From CAZGKX01 sp964525945 (GTDB lineage Bacteria > Pseudomonadota > Gammaproteobacteria > Legionellales > Legionellaceae), in assembly GCA_964525945.1 (NCBI GenBank), contig CAZGKX010000024.1, positions 1 to 31,345 on the forward strand: a DNA stretch of 31,345 bases, read 5' to 3'. The position numbers and the translations under genes were made by a program. The notes under the pieces are model-generated. The model did no database searches. It was not told where the DNA came from and was given only the letters and a program-made list of their open reading frames with translations. This document shows, piece after piece, positions 17,854 to 26,473 of the stretch; the stretch's first letter is position 1, and the number at the start of each line of letters is the position of its first letter.

Positions 17854-18381
17854 ATGGCCATGATCAGCAAAAGAGTTTACCGAAACATCCAAAGTTTCTT
17901 ATTGTTATCGACCATTTTAGTGATCACGGCGGCTTTTTATTTTGAATACGCCATGGGCTTGCAACCGTGTCCTTTGTGTTTAATGCAGCGTTGTTGCGCA
18001 TTTTTATTGGGTACATGTTGTTTAATGGGAATAACATTAGGCACGCTGAGACGAGCCAGGATAGTGGCGGGGCTACAGCTCTTTTTTTCTGCTTCGGGTA
18101 TATTTTTTGCGGCCCGCCAGGTTTGGTTGCAATCGTTGCCTAAGGATAGTTCCACCATGTGCATGCCAGGGCTTGATATTCTCATGCGTTACTTTCCTTG
18201 GAATGTGGTGTTAAAAGCACTGTTTTGGGGCACTGCTGATTGTGGGGAAGTGACTTGGCGATGGTTGGGATTGACCATGCCAGCATGGTCAGCGTTGTAT
18301 TTTATGCTCATATTTTTGATCTGCGGTCTTGTTTTTTGGTGGGTGGGAAAATCTTTAAATGAAACACGGCTAAGCGAATGA
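17854..18381 (+). CDS. dsbB: Disulfide bond formation protein B
   Basis: An inner-membrane quinone reductase that reoxidises periplasmic DsbA. About 175 residues with four membrane helices. The first redox pair is QPCPLC (Cys39, Cys42) and the second is Cys103 (MCMPGLD) with Cys130 (TADCGE), almost the same spacing as in E. coli DsbB. GAGGAT precedes two ATGs; 17854 is given here and 17860 is an equally good start. An upstream in-frame TTG at 17791 adds residues without family character. The stop overlaps the tgt start as ATGA. Confidence 0.92.
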   Translation: MAMISKRVYRNIQSFLLLSTILVITAAFYFEYAMGLQPCPLCLMQRCCAFLLGTCCLMGITLGTLRRARIVAGLQLFFSASGIFFAARQVWLQSLPKDSSTMCMPGLDILMRYFPWNVVLKALFWGTADCGEVTWRWLGLTMPAWSALYFMLIFLICGLVFWWVGKSLNETRLSE

Positions 18382-19535
18382 ATACCTTTCGTTGCGAAGT
18401 TCTTTATCAGCATGCTTATACCAATGCTCGCGTTACGCGTATCAGCACCCCGCATGGTGATTGTTTAACCCCTGTTTTTATGCCGGTGGGCACGCGTGCA
18501 GGTGTAAACAACATGACACCCTATGAATTGAGCGCTGCCGGTAGTCAATTGATATTGGGCGGCAATACGTATCATATGCTATGCGCTCCTGGTATGAACG
18601 TCATTGAAGGCGCGGGTGGTATGCACTCATTCATGGGTTGGCATGGCCCGATGTTGACAGACAGCGGGGGTTTCCAAGTTTTTAGTTTGTCTAAAAACAA
18701 AGAAATATGCACCATTGATGAAGACGGTGCTCATTTTACGTTGCCCAACCAATCGCGTTGGATCCACATGACGCCAGAGATGTCGCTGGAAACCCAAAAA
18801 ATAATTGGGGCCGATATCATCATGGCCTTTGATCAATGCACACCTGATCACTGCACGCGCGATGAGGTGCAGCACATCATGGCACGCACTCACCGTTGGT
18901 TGGGGCAGTCTGTTGCTTACCATCAACAACACCCAACGTCGCGTTATGGTCTAACTCAGGCTTTGTTTGGTATTATTCAAGGGGGGACCTTTGAAGATTT
19001 GCGCCGAGAAAGCGCGGATTTTGTGGCTTCCATGCAGACTGACGGACTGGCCATTGGCGGTGAAACCATCGGTTTTGACATGCCAGCAACGGTCAACGTC
19101 ATCCGTTGGGTGCGGGAATTTTTACCAGCAAACAAGCCGCGTTACACCATGGGTGTTGGCATGTCGCCTCAAGATTTGTTGGACGTGGTGGCCGAAGGCA
19201 TTGATATGTTTGATTGCGTGGCTCCCACGCGCAATGCACGGCATGGTGCTTTGTATTGTGGTGAAGTGGTGCCGCATGGACATTGGTTAAAATTTGCCAG
19301 TGACCACGAGCAAGAGCGTATTCAAATTAAAAAAGCCTGTTACGCCAATGACTTATCGCCCATTATGCCCCATTGTGGCTGTTACACGTGCAAGCATTAT
19401 TCACGGGCTTTTTTGCATCAATTGTTTAAACAAAAATCAAATTTATTCACGGCATTGGCCAGTATTCATAATATCCATGTTTTACACGATGTTTGTGGTA
19501 AAATGCGTTCTTTAATCCAACAACAAGCGCAATAA
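18378..19535 (+). CDS. tgt: tRNA-guanine transglycosylase, divergent substrate loop
   Basis: Exchanges guanine-34 for a queuosine precursor in GUN-anticodon tRNAs. In 385 residues it has the general acid/base Asp95 (LTDSGGFQVF), the GIIQGG loop, the nucleophile Asp279 (GIDMFDCVAPTRNARHG), and a C-terminal zinc site CGCYTC plus a downstream His. FDQCTP keeps the Cys of bacterial preQ1-type enzymes. The strip that normally reads GGLAVGE and contacts the preQ1 aminomethyl group is GGETIGF here (227-233), so the usual Leu and Glu are lost. Substrate preference may be changed. The gene is coupled to dsbB by a 4-base overlap. QueH earlier in the window belongs to the same pathway. Confidence 0.9.
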   Translation: MNTFRCEVLYQHAYTNARVTRISTPHGDCLTPVFMPVGTRAGVNNMTPYELSAAGSQLILGGNTYHMLCAPGMNVIEGAGGMHSFMGWHGPMLTDSGGFQVFSLSKNKEICTIDEDGAHFTLPNQSRWIHMTPEMSLETQKIIGADIIMAFDQCTPDHCTRDEVQHIMARTHRWLGQSVAYHQQHPTSRYGLTQALFGIIQGGTFEDLRRESADFVASMQTDGLAIGGETIGFDMPATVNVIRWVREFLPANKPRYTMGVGMSPQDLLDVVAEGIDMFDCVAPTRNARHGALYCGEVVPHGHWLKFASDHEQERIQIKKACYANDLSPIMPHCGCYTCKHYSRAFLHQLFKQKSNLFTALASIHNIHVLHDVCGKMRSLIQQQAQ

Positions 19536-19557
19536 TATTTTCCCTAAAGGAGGCTCT

Positions 19558-20073
19558 ATGATCGAAATCAACACGTCTAAAGGTGATATCCGTTTAAAAT
19601 TACACGCGGACGCAGCGCCAGAAACAGTGGCAAATTTTTTAAATTATGTCCGTGAAGGGTTTTATTCTGACACTATCTTTCACCGCGTGATTGATGGCTT
19701 CATGATCCAAGGTGGTGGTCTTACAGCAAACATGGACAATAAAAAAACCAACACCCCAGTAAAAAACGAAGCAAAATCAGCGGCACAGAATAAACGCGGC
19801 ACAGTGGCAATGGCGAGAACAATGGATCCTCATTCAGCGACCGCTCAATTTTTTATCAATCTTGTTGACAATGCTTTTTTAAATTACAGCGGTGATCATC
19901 CCCAAGGCTATGGTTATTGTGTGTTTGCTGAAGTCGTTGATGGTATGGACGTTGTTGATGCGATAGCAAAAGTGAAAACCGGGCAACGCATGGGGCATGC
20001 CGATGTGCCGGTTGACAACATTACCATTGATAACGTCAAAGAGATTGAGGATGAAGCCAGTCAATCCAAATGA
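19558..20073 (+). CDS. ppiB: Cytoplasmic cyclophilin-type peptidyl-prolyl isomerase
   Basis: A prolyl cis-trans isomerase of 171 residues without a signal peptide, so cytosolic like PpiB. The core signature is FHRVIDGFMIQGG, followed by TVAMARTMDPHSATAQFFINL with the active-site Gln-Phe-Phe, and FAEVVDGMDVVD near the end. An AAGGAGG stands 4 bases before the ATG, the strongest ribosome-binding site in the window, suggesting high expression. Its end overlaps tsaC by 23 bases. Confidence 0.95.
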   Translation: MIEINTSKGDIRLKLHADAAPETVANFLNYVREGFYSDTIFHRVIDGFMIQGGGLTANMDNKKTNTPVKNEAKSAAQNKRGTVAMARTMDPHSATAQFFINLVDNAFLNYSGDHPQGYGYCVFAEVVDGMDVVDAIAKVKTGQRMGHADVPVDNITIDNVKEIEDEASQSK

Positions 20074-20596
20074 GGCGTTGCAATATTTGGTCCGTGGCCA
20101 AATTGTTGCGTATCCAACCGAAGCGGTCTATGGCGTGGGCTGTGATCCTTTTAATCAGCACGCTGTGGAAAAAATTTTGCAGCTAAAACACCGTTCATTT
20201 CGCCAAGGGCTCATTGTTTTAATTGGCGATTGGCTGCAGTTGGATGCATTGATACAACCCATTGCGCCTGAAAAAATGCTCAAAGTGCAGGCTTCCTGGC
20301 CAGGCCCTACCACGTGGATTTTCCCAAAATCAGCCCACGTGCCACTTTGGATCAGTGGTGAGCATGACAGTGTAGCTGTTCGTATGTCGGCTCATCCTGT
20401 GGCGCGCCAGCTTTGCCAACATGGACCCATTGTCTCGACCAGTGCCAACAAGAGTGGCGAGCCTCCGGCAAAATCCATTGCCGAGTTGCACGTGCAATTT
20501 CCGCAAGGCGTGGATGTTGTGGTCGACGGGGAGCTTGGTGGTGCGGCACAACCTTCGGCTGTTTTCGATGTGTTGACCGATACGCGCTGGCGATAA
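20051..20596 (+). CDS. tsaC: Threonylcarbamoyl-AMP synthase TsaC
   Basis: Makes threonylcarbamoyl-AMP from threonine, bicarbonate and ATP for the t6A37 modification of tRNA. At 181 residues it is the short TsaC/YrdC form without the Sua5 C-terminal domain. Motifs seen are VAYPTEAVYGVGCDP near the N-terminus, LKHRSFRQGLIVL (the K-x-R and KGLI-type motif), SWPGPTTWIFP and the late STSANKSGEPP. The ATG at 20051 gives the family N-terminus MKPVNPNEA; it overlaps the cyclophilin gene and implies coupling. Confidence 0.93.
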   Translation: MKPVNPNEALQYLVRGQIVAYPTEAVYGVGCDPFNQHAVEKILQLKHRSFRQGLIVLIGDWLQLDALIQPIAPEKMLKVQASWPGPTTWIFPKSAHVPLWISGEHDSVAVRMSAHPVARQLCQHGPIVSTSANKSGEPPAKSIAELHVQFPQGVDVVVDGELGGAAQPSAVFDVLTDTRWR

Positions 20597-20639
20597 ATTG
20601 GGTTGCAAAGATCCTAATGTTATCTTAAGTTATGATCTT

Positions 20640-20645
20640 TATAAT
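20640..20645 (+). promoter_or_regulatory. Consensus -10 element before the antiporter gene
   Basis: A perfect TATAAT lies 38 bases before the permease start, in an AT-rich spacer of 87 bases after tsaC. No good -35 is seen at 16-18 bases. The antiporter gene probably has its own promoter. Confidence 0.4.
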
Positions 20646-20683
20646 GAATCGATTATTGATAATAATTCGCCTGAAGGAATGTA

Positions 20684-22093
20684 ATGATGACTAAAAAACA
20701 TGCGTTGAGTGTCTTCAGCCTCACGATGATTACGGTAGGTTCGGTGGATAGTATTCGTAATTTGCCTGCTACAGCAATGTTTGGTAGTCAATTGATCGCG
20801 TTCTTTATACTGGGAGCTTTGTTTTTTTTAATCCCCACCGCATTGGTTTCAGCCGAATTGGCCTCGGGATGGCCGAAACAAGGTGGGGTCTACGTTTGGG
20901 TGAAAGAAGCGTTCGGTAAAAAATTGGGGTTTTTAGCCATTTGGTTGCAATGGATTGAAAATGTGATTTGGTACCCCACCATTTTGTCCTTTGTGGCGGG
21001 CACCATTGGCTATTTGATTGATCCCACGCTCGCCGCTAACCCCTACTTCTTGTGGGGTGTTATCGTCTGTTCGTTTTGGGGTGCGACGTTTGTAAATTTA
21101 AGAGGCATGCATTCTTCAGCCTTGTTAAGCAATATCTGTTCTATTTCAGGTTTGTTATTGCCAATGGGGTTAATCATTGGTTTGGGCGCAATGTGGATTT
21201 GGGGTAACAACACCATTCAAGTGAAATTTGATTTACCCAGTATTTTACCGCATTGGCAAGATCGCTCCATTTGGGTGTCGTTGACAGCGATTATGATGTC
21301 ATTTTGTGGCATTGAAATTGCAACGGTGCATGCCAATGATGTTGAAAACCCTCAGCATGCCTTCCCTAGAGCATTGACCTATTCTGTTGGCATTATACTT
21401 AGCACCTTGATATTGGGTTCATTGGCCATTGCAGTGGTTTTACCGCATGAAGAAATCAATTTAGTTGCCGGGATCATGCAAGCGTTTGATGCTTTTTTTG
21501 CCCGTTACCATTTGGCGTGGATGATGCCTGTGGTTGCTGTAATGTTGGTGTTAGGGGGCTTTGGTGGGGTCAGCAACTGGATCATTGCTCCCACCAAAGG
21601 TTTATTGGTTGCCGCCAAAGACGATAATTTACCTCAATTGTTCCAAAAAACGAACAAACATGGCGCTCCCGTTGTCATGCTCATTGGGCAAGCGGTTATT
21701 GTGACGGTGCTGTCGGCGTTATTTTTATTCATGCCCAGCGTCAATGGCTCTTACTGGTTACTGACAGCTTTGGCGGCTCAATTGTACATGTTGATGTATT
21801 TATTAATGTTTTTGGCAGCGATTAAATTGCGCCTAAAAGCGCCTGAGACTCCACGGCCTTTTAAAATTGCAGGCGGAATGCTGGGGATATTAACGGTGTC
21901 AGGTATTGGCATGATAGGCGTTTTAACGACACTGGTGGTGAGTTTCATGCCGCCAGAAGGGATCGATGTGGGCAGTACTGTACGTTATGAAATAACATTG
22001 ATTTTGGGCTTGTTGTTGATGTGCTCACCGCCGCTGATTGCAACTTGGTTGCAAAATCGACGCGAGGCTACTGCTGTGTCGTACGCCAGCTAA
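20684..22093 (+). CDS. APC-family amino-acid antiporter, GadC-like
   Basis: A 469-residue inner-membrane transporter with about 12 helices. The N-terminal VGSVDSIRNLPATAMFG, followed by AELASGWPKQGGVYVWVKEAFG and NVIWYPTILSFVAGTI, are typical of the glutamate/GABA antiporter branch of the APC superfamily. SNWIIAPTKGLLVAAKDDNLP in the second half is also typical. The substrate cannot be read from sequence, and no decarboxylase gene is adjacent, so an acid-resistance role is not supported. AAGGA lies 5 bases before the ATG. The stop overlaps the following gene's ATG by one base (TAATG). Confidence 0.85.
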   Translation: MMTKKHALSVFSLTMITVGSVDSIRNLPATAMFGSQLIAFFILGALFFLIPTALVSAELASGWPKQGGVYVWVKEAFGKKLGFLAIWLQWIENVIWYPTILSFVAGTIGYLIDPTLAANPYFLWGVIVCSFWGATFVNLRGMHSSALLSNICSISGLLLPMGLIIGLGAMWIWGNNTIQVKFDLPSILPHWQDRSIWVSLTAIMMSFCGIEIATVHANDVENPQHAFPRALTYSVGIILSTLILGSLAIAVVLPHEEINLVAGIMQAFDAFFARYHLAWMMPVVAVMLVLGGFGGVSNWIIAPTKGLLVAAKDDNLPQLFQKTNKHGAPVVMLIGQAVIVTVLSALFLFMPSVNGSYWLLTALAAQLYMLMYLLMFLAAIKLRLKAPETPRPFKIAGGMLGILTVSGIGMIGVLTTLVVSFMPPEGIDVGSTVRYEITLILGLLLMCSPPLIATWLQNRREATAVSYAS

Positions 22094-22611
22094 TGAACAT
22101 CGCTGACATGGTGGAACAAATATCAGCAAGATTGCCTGAATTAGCTTGGAAGCTGAATGCCCTAGGCAGCACGTTGAAGGCCAATACACTGCCTCCGGCG
22201 TTGTTTCGAGCGCGGGTCGAAATCACCCCTCAATCGTGTATCGATGAAATTAAGAACGATTTAACCGTGTTAAGTCAACAAACGGGGCAACGCAGTGTCA
22301 ATTATCTGGCCGATCGAATCCATCAAAAAATCAATGTCTTGGTGCGTTTGTGCCAAGTGCATGCCCGTAAAAATATACCGCAACGGCAGGTTCACTTTGG
22401 TGTACAAACATTAAGCACTCGCCAACAATGGTTGCAGGTGATGCGCGATGACATCACGCGCCTGACGGAGCAACAACACGCTTTGACGTGTGCGCTCAAC
22501 AATGCCAAGTCTACTCCACAAGCCTTGCTCCAGCTTCAGAATGAGCTTGGTGAAGCCGAACGTTGTTTAACCTTAGCCAAAGAAACTTACGAGCGTGCAA
22601 CGCGCTGGTAA
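22093..22611 (+). CDS. priC: PriC-like primosomal replication protein
   Basis: A 172-residue helical protein with the layout of PriC (N''), which helps reload DnaB at stalled forks. It shows LFRARVEITPQSCIDEIKNDL near residue 35, a middle helix with YLADRIHQKINVLVRLCQ, and a C-terminal amphipathic helical region ending GEAERCLTLAKETYE, which parallels the E. coli order. PriC is weakly conserved, so this rests on pattern and length, and another small DNA-binding helical protein is possible. The ATG overlaps the antiporter stop. Confidence 0.65.
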   Translation: MNIADMVEQISARLPELAWKLNALGSTLKANTLPPALFRARVEITPQSCIDEIKNDLTVLSQQTGQRSVNYLADRIHQKINVLVRLCQVHARKNIPQRQVHFGVQTLSTRQQWLQVMRDDITRLTEQQHALTCALNNAKSTPQALLQLQNELGEAERCLTLAKETYERATRW

Positions 22612-22642
22612 GGCCGTAAATATTAAAAAATATACATACCTG

Positions 22643-22763
22643 GTAGGGTGGGCAAAGCAGCGGAAGCAGCGTGCCCACCGTTCGGAGAAAGAACGCGTTC
22701 AATTTAATTGTATACCTATTATGTCTTCGAACAGGTGGGCACGCGCTGCTTTGCCCACCCTAC
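22643..22763. repeat. MITE-like nested palindromic element
   Basis: A 121-base element with perfect 20-bp terminal inverted repeats starting GTAGGGTGGGCAAAG and ending with its complement. Each arm also folds on itself, because GTGGGCA is followed by TGCCCAC, giving nested hairpins. The interior is AT-rich and has no ORF. It lies between the convergent priC and panC genes, ending 5 bases before the panC stop, and could serve as a two-way terminator. Elements of this GTAGGGTGGGC type recur in many proteobacterial genomes; I see only one full copy here. Confidence 0.85.
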
Positions 22764-22767
22764 ATGG

Positions 22768-23529
22768 CTATAGCGGTGCGTAATTATCAATCAAACGCAC
22801 ATTGCCGATGACCACGGCTGCATAACGCCGGTTATCATGCTCTTCAATGTACTCAACACCAATAGGGAGTGCTTGCAGTTCCTGAATAATTTGTTCACAG
22901 GGTTTATTTTGATGAAAAATTTGTGCAAATTGTTCGGCAAGTTGTTTGTCCGTTGGGTTTAATCGGCTGTTTCGTGAACTGTAAGCAAGGCCACTGGGTT
23001 CTCGGATCGTGGGGCAAGCTTTGATGTCGATCCCCATAAAAAAAGCTTCTGCCATCCCACGGATCAATTGATATTGTTGATAGTCTTTTTCGCCAAAATA
23101 GCTGCGGTGAGGTTTAACCAATTGCAACAATTTCATAACAACGGTTAATACACCGTTAAAATGGCCGGGTCTGTGCAAACCTTCCATATTCTGCGCCCGC
23201 TTGTTTTCGGTGATTTGGTAGCGAAAACCATCGGCATAGATGGATTGCTCGGTAGGCAGTAAACAATAATCCACGCCGGCGTTGGTTAAAATGTCTAAAT
23301 CTTCATCCAATGTGCGAGGATAATGCGTGAAATCTTCTTGTTGATTAAATTGCGTGGGGTTTACAAAAATACTGGCGATGGTGCAATCATTTTCGCGCTG
23401 GCTGGCCGTGAACAAAGACGCATGCCCCACATGTAAATTGCCCATGGTGGGAACAAAACCGAGGGACACGTTCTCGGGTAAGTTGGTGCGTACTCGTTGC
23501 CATTCCTCGAGATTATGATAAATTTGCAT
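22768..23529 (-). CDS. panC: Pantothenate synthetase
   Basis: Condenses pantoate and beta-alanine with ATP to give pantothenate. At 253 residues it is slightly short for the family (usually 260-285), with the loss at the C-terminus. Present are VPTMGNLHVGHASL (HIGH-type nucleotide motif), FVNPTQFNQQEDFTHYPRT, GLHRPGHFNGVLTVV, FGEKDYQQYQLIR and GLAYSSRNSRL (KMSKS-like). AAGGA stands before the ATG. The stop codon lies next to a palindromic repeat element, which may have replaced the original 3' end. Confidence 0.95.
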   Translation of the reverse strand: MQIYHNLEEWQRVRTNLPENVSLGFVPTMGNLHVGHASLFTASQRENDCTIASIFVNPTQFNQQEDFTHYPRTLDEDLDILTNAGVDYCLLPTEQSIYADGFRYQITENKRAQNMEGLHRPGHFNGVLTVVMKLLQLVKPHRSYFGEKDYQQYQLIRGMAEAFFMGIDIKACPTIREPSGLAYSSRNSRLNPTDKQLAEQFAQIFHQNKPCEQIIQELQALPIGVEYIEEHDNRRYAAVVIGNVRLIDNYAPL

Positions 23530-23569
23530 GAATTATTATCCTTTTGCTCCGCTGTTGCTGGTGGACGCA

Positions 23570-23590
23570 TACCGCAGACTAGCCGCGGTA
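23570..23590 (-). repeat. Small hairpin between panB and panC
   Basis: TACCGC and GCGGTA form a 6-bp stem with a 9-base loop in the 82-base spacer. No T-run follows, so it is unlikely to end transcription. It may mark transcript processing between panB and panC. Confidence 0.3.
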
Positions 23591-23611
23591 CGTCGTGAGG
23601 TCAACAAGCAC

Positions 23612-24400
23612 TTAAAATGCATGATCAACCGTTGGAAAATGCGCTTGCTGCACATGTTCGGCGTAGAGATTGATGGCGGTTAAAAATACATCTTTACCTT
23701 GTGCGAATTGTTTGACAAAACGGGGTCTAAAGTCATTTTGTAAACCCAACATATCATGCCAAACCAACACTTGCCCATCTGTTTCTGCTCCGGCCCCGAT
23801 ACCAATGGTTGGAATCACCAAGTTTTCCGTGATCGTTTTGGCCAGTGAGCTGGGCACACATTCAAGCACCAAGGCGCAACATCCTGCGGCCTCTAGCTGC
23901 TGTGCTTGTTGAATCAGCAAGCTGGCCTGTTCGTGCTCTTTGCCTTGTACTTTATAACCCCCTAATTGCAATACGGATTGAGGGGTAAGGCCAATGTGAC
24001 CCACGATAGGTACACCGGCTGTCACCAAATGGGCAATGGTGCTACAAACATCGGCATCACCGCCTTCAATTTTGATGGCATGCGCGCCTGCTCGAATCAA
24101 TTGCTTCACGTTATCCACGGTCTGGGCCAGTGATTGACGATGGCAAAGAAAGGGCAAATCGCTGACTAAAAACTGACCGCTTAAACCGCGTGCCACGGCG
24201 GACGTATGCATCACCATCATGTCCAATGTCGCCATGACTGTGCTTTCATAGCCATGAACAGCCATAGCAACGGAATCGCCTACCAATACACAATCGATAT
24301 CGGATTCTGCAACAATACGGGCTGAGGGGTAGTCATAACACGTCAGCATACTGATTTTTTTTTGCTGCGCTTTTTTGCGTTTAAAATCGTGAATTTTCAT
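23612..24400 (-). CDS. panB: Ketopantoate hydroxymethyltransferase
   Basis: Transfers a one-carbon unit from methylene-tetrahydrofolate to ketoisovalerate, the first committed step to pantothenate. The 262-residue length is normal. Motifs in order are MLTCYDYPSARIV, VLVGDSVAMAVHGY (metal-binding Asp), HTSAVARG, AIKIEGGD, VPIVGHIGLTPQS with the catalytic-region Gly/Pro, and IPTIGIGAGAETDGQVLVWHDMLG. It lies upstream of panC on the same strand. No panD or panE is in the window. Confidence 0.96.
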   Translation of the reverse strand: MKIHDFKRKKAQQKKISMLTCYDYPSARIVAESDIDCVLVGDSVAMAVHGYESTVMATLDMMVMHTSAVARGLSGQFLVSDLPFLCHRQSLAQTVDNVKQLIRAGAHAIKIEGGDADVCSTIAHLVTAGVPIVGHIGLTPQSVLQLGGYKVQGKEHEQASLLIQQAQQLEAAGCCALVLECVPSSLAKTITENLVIPTIGIGAGAETDGQVLVWHDMLGLQNDFRPRFVKQFAQGKDVFLTAINLYAEHVQQAHFPTVDHAF

Positions 24401-24605
24401 GCGTGCCCCCGTGTGTGTTGAAGAGGCAGAATAAATAAATACGTTTGATCAGGTACCTGTCGCATGGATCAAGTCCTCCTTAAGATGTTAATGATAAAGT
24501 GTCACCGCTCACAATCGAGTCGATTCATGGCTGATCATAATACACGGGCATTAAAAAGCAAGATGGGTTATCATATTGGTTTTCAAATCGTCTTGTTTAA
24601 CGCCT
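24401..24605. other. Intergenic region between panB and the hydrolase gene
   Basis: About 205 bases separating divergent genes, so it should hold promoters for both. I see a dyad TTGATC/GATCAA at 24445-24472 around an AGGTACCT palindrome, but no convincing -35/-10 pair. A short rightward frame in this stretch has no protein-like features and is not called. Confidence 0.4.
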
Positions 24606-25262
24606 ATGCTCACTGCAAAATTAAACACTCCAGGTCAACATGGTTTGCTGCTCCCAGGTATTGTGGGGCTCATTGAAGCAGAACTTACCGTCCCTGAACA
24701 TTTCAATCACCAATATGTTGCGGTATTGGGCCATCCTCATTCGTTGCAGGGGGGCTCCATGCAAAACAAGGTGGTCACCACGTTGGTGCGCACGTACAAA
24801 GATTTAGGGATTGCAAGTTTGCGCTTTAATTTTAGAGGGGTGGGGCATACTGCTGGGGTGTACGATGATGGTTTTGGAGAAAGCGACGATATGCTTTTTT
24901 TAGCAAAGCAATTTATCGATGAAACCCCTGCTGTAACGCTGATTTTTGCCGGTTTTTCGTTTGGCTCATACGTTGCGTACCGCGCTGCAGCGCAATGCCC
25001 TCATGCTTTGTTGGTGACCATTGCCCCTTCTGTAGAACATTACAATTATGAAGAGTTTTCGACACCACCATCGCCATGGATTGTTGCTCAAGGCGATAGC
25101 GATGAAGTGGTACCGGCTCCAACGGTCATTGCGTTTGCTAAGCGTCAAAACCCGCCTTTGCCGGTATTGATGTTCGAAGGTACCAGCCATTTTTTTCACG
25201 GTAAATTAATTGATTTAAAAACACGTCTATTAATGACCATGGGCCAACTGGGTATTTGTTAA
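24606..25262 (+). CDS. Alpha/beta hydrolase (COG2945-type)
   Basis: A 218-residue soluble hydrolase with substrate unknown. The nucleophile elbow is FAGFSFGSYVA, with Ser in GxSxG. The probable acid is the Asp of QGDSDEVVP and the catalytic His is in GTSHFFHGKL. The N-terminal half has LGHPHSLQGGSMQNKVV and LRFNFRGVG, typical of small dienelactone-hydrolase-like proteins of this group. The ATG at 24606 gives MLTAKLNTPG, but no strong ribosome-binding site precedes it. The stop shares a base with the zapE ATG, so the two are translationally coupled. Confidence 0.85.
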   Translation: MLTAKLNTPGQHGLLLPGIVGLIEAELTVPEHFNHQYVAVLGHPHSLQGGSMQNKVVTTLVRTYKDLGIASLRFNFRGVGHTAGVYDDGFGESDDMLFLAKQFIDETPAVTLIFAGFSFGSYVAYRAAAQCPHALLVTIAPSVEHYNYEEFSTPPSPWIVAQGDSDEVVPAPTVIAFAKRQNPPLPVLMFEGTSHFFHGKLIDLKTRLLMTMGQLGIC

Positions 25263-26362
25263 TGCGTTTAATCGAACAGTATGAACAAGCTGTTTTGCGC
25301 AGTGATATTGTGGATGACCCGTTGCAACGACTGTTGTTTAATGATATGCAACGTGTGGCAACTGAGCTCGAAAAGCCACGTCGTTCATGGTTGGGCTTGC
25401 GCCGTAACCCACCAGCACAGGGCTTATATTTATACGGAACAGTAGGGGTTGGTAAAACGTATTTGATGGATTTGTTTTATGAGTTCGTTGCAGAAAAACA
25501 AAAATTACGTTTTCATTTTCACCATTTTATGCAACAAATTGATGCACAATTACGACGTGTGCAAGGTCAAAAAAATCCTTTGCGTTATATCGTTGCTGAC
25601 TTGGCAAAATCGACCCGTTTGCTTTGCCTGGATGAATTTTTAGTGCACGATGTCGCGGATGCTATGATCCTTGCCGAATTGCTGCGTTGTTTTTTTGAAC
25701 ATGGCATGGTGTTGGTGACCACATCAAACACCCGTCCTGATGATCTTTATTTAAACGGGGTGCATCGCGAACGTTTTTTACCAGCGATTGAATGGATTAA
25801 ACAATATTGCCAAGTGCGTTTATTGAGGGAAGACAAAGATTATCGCTTAGGCCGAGCGCCCATGCACCAATCCTATCTGTTCCCCTTGGGAGAGACAACC
25901 CACGCTCTTTTGTTGCAACAATTCAACGCTATGGGGCAACACGTTCAGCATCACGCCGAATTGACCCTTCAAAACAGACAAGTGCTTACTGTGGCGTATG
26001 GTGAGCGTGCGGTTTGGTTTGATTTTAATAGTCTTTGTAACATGCCACGTTCTCAATTGGATTATTTGGAAATTGCCAGACGATTCGATACGGTGTTTGT
26101 GAGCAATATCCCTATCCTTAAACCCGATGATACGGTGCACGTTATTTTATTCATTCATCTTGTTGATGTTATGTATGATCAAGGCGTTCATTTGATCATT
26201 TCCGCAGCAGCTCCTGCAAAAAATTTATACGAATCGGGACCCATGGCAAAATCATTTCAACGCACCTTAAGCCGCTTAGAAGAAATGCAATCTGCGGATT
26301 ACTTGCATCGCCACTCTCATCGCGAAGGTCCATCCCTTCACAAAACCGAGCTCCGTCCGTAA
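25262..26362 (+). CDS. zapE: Cell-division ATPase ZapE (AFG1-like)
   Basis: An AAA-type ATPase of the AFG1/LACE1 family; E. coli ZapE acts at the division ring under stress. The 366-residue length is typical. It has Walker A GTVGVGKT at residues 59-66, Walker B LLCLDEF with Asp124-Glu125, sensor-like TTSNTRPDDLY, and the family C-terminus with FQRTLSRLEEMQS. RFHFHHFM after the P-loop helix is a family hallmark. The ATG overlaps the hydrolase stop. A TTG two codons earlier is not needed. Confidence 0.93.
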   Translation: MRLIEQYEQAVLRSDIVDDPLQRLLFNDMQRVATELEKPRRSWLGLRRNPPAQGLYLYGTVGVGKTYLMDLFYEFVAEKQKLRFHFHHFMQQIDAQLRRVQGQKNPLRYIVADLAKSTRLLCLDEFLVHDVADAMILAELLRCFFEHGMVLVTTSNTRPDDLYLNGVHRERFLPAIEWIKQYCQVRLLREDKDYRLGRAPMHQSYLFPLGETTHALLLQQFNAMGQHVQHHAELTLQNRQVLTVAYGERAVWFDFNSLCNMPRSQLDYLEIARRFDTVFVSNIPILKPDDTVHVILFIHLVDVMYDQGVHLIISAAAPAKNLYESGPMAKSFQRTLSRLEEMQSADYLHRHSHREGPSLHKTELRP

Positions 26363-26446
26363 GGAAGCGGAAATTTTCCAGCGGGGTAAATACCGCGTCA
26401 TTGCTCCGTCAACTGCCCCGCTTCTCGGTGTTCGATTCCATTTGCT

Positions 26447-26471
26447 AATGAGAATGATTCTCGCTATCATT
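26447..26471. promoter_or_regulatory. Fur box of the feo operon
   Basis: The perfect 6-1-6 palindrome GAGAATGATTCTC (26450-26462) sits within a longer match to the Fur consensus, AATGAGAATGATTC followed by TCGCTATCATT. It lies immediately before and over the -35 position of the feoA promoter, so iron-loaded Fur should block transcription. Confidence 0.85.
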
Positions 26472-26473
26472 TG

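Noticed and set aside
24464..24676. 70-residue rightward frame before the hydrolase
   Set aside because: It overlaps the hydrolase start in another frame, with odd composition and no known motif.
26380..26422. AGCGGGG/CCCCGCT dyad after zapE as a terminator
   Set aside because: The 29-base loop is long and no T-run follows, so termination is not supported.
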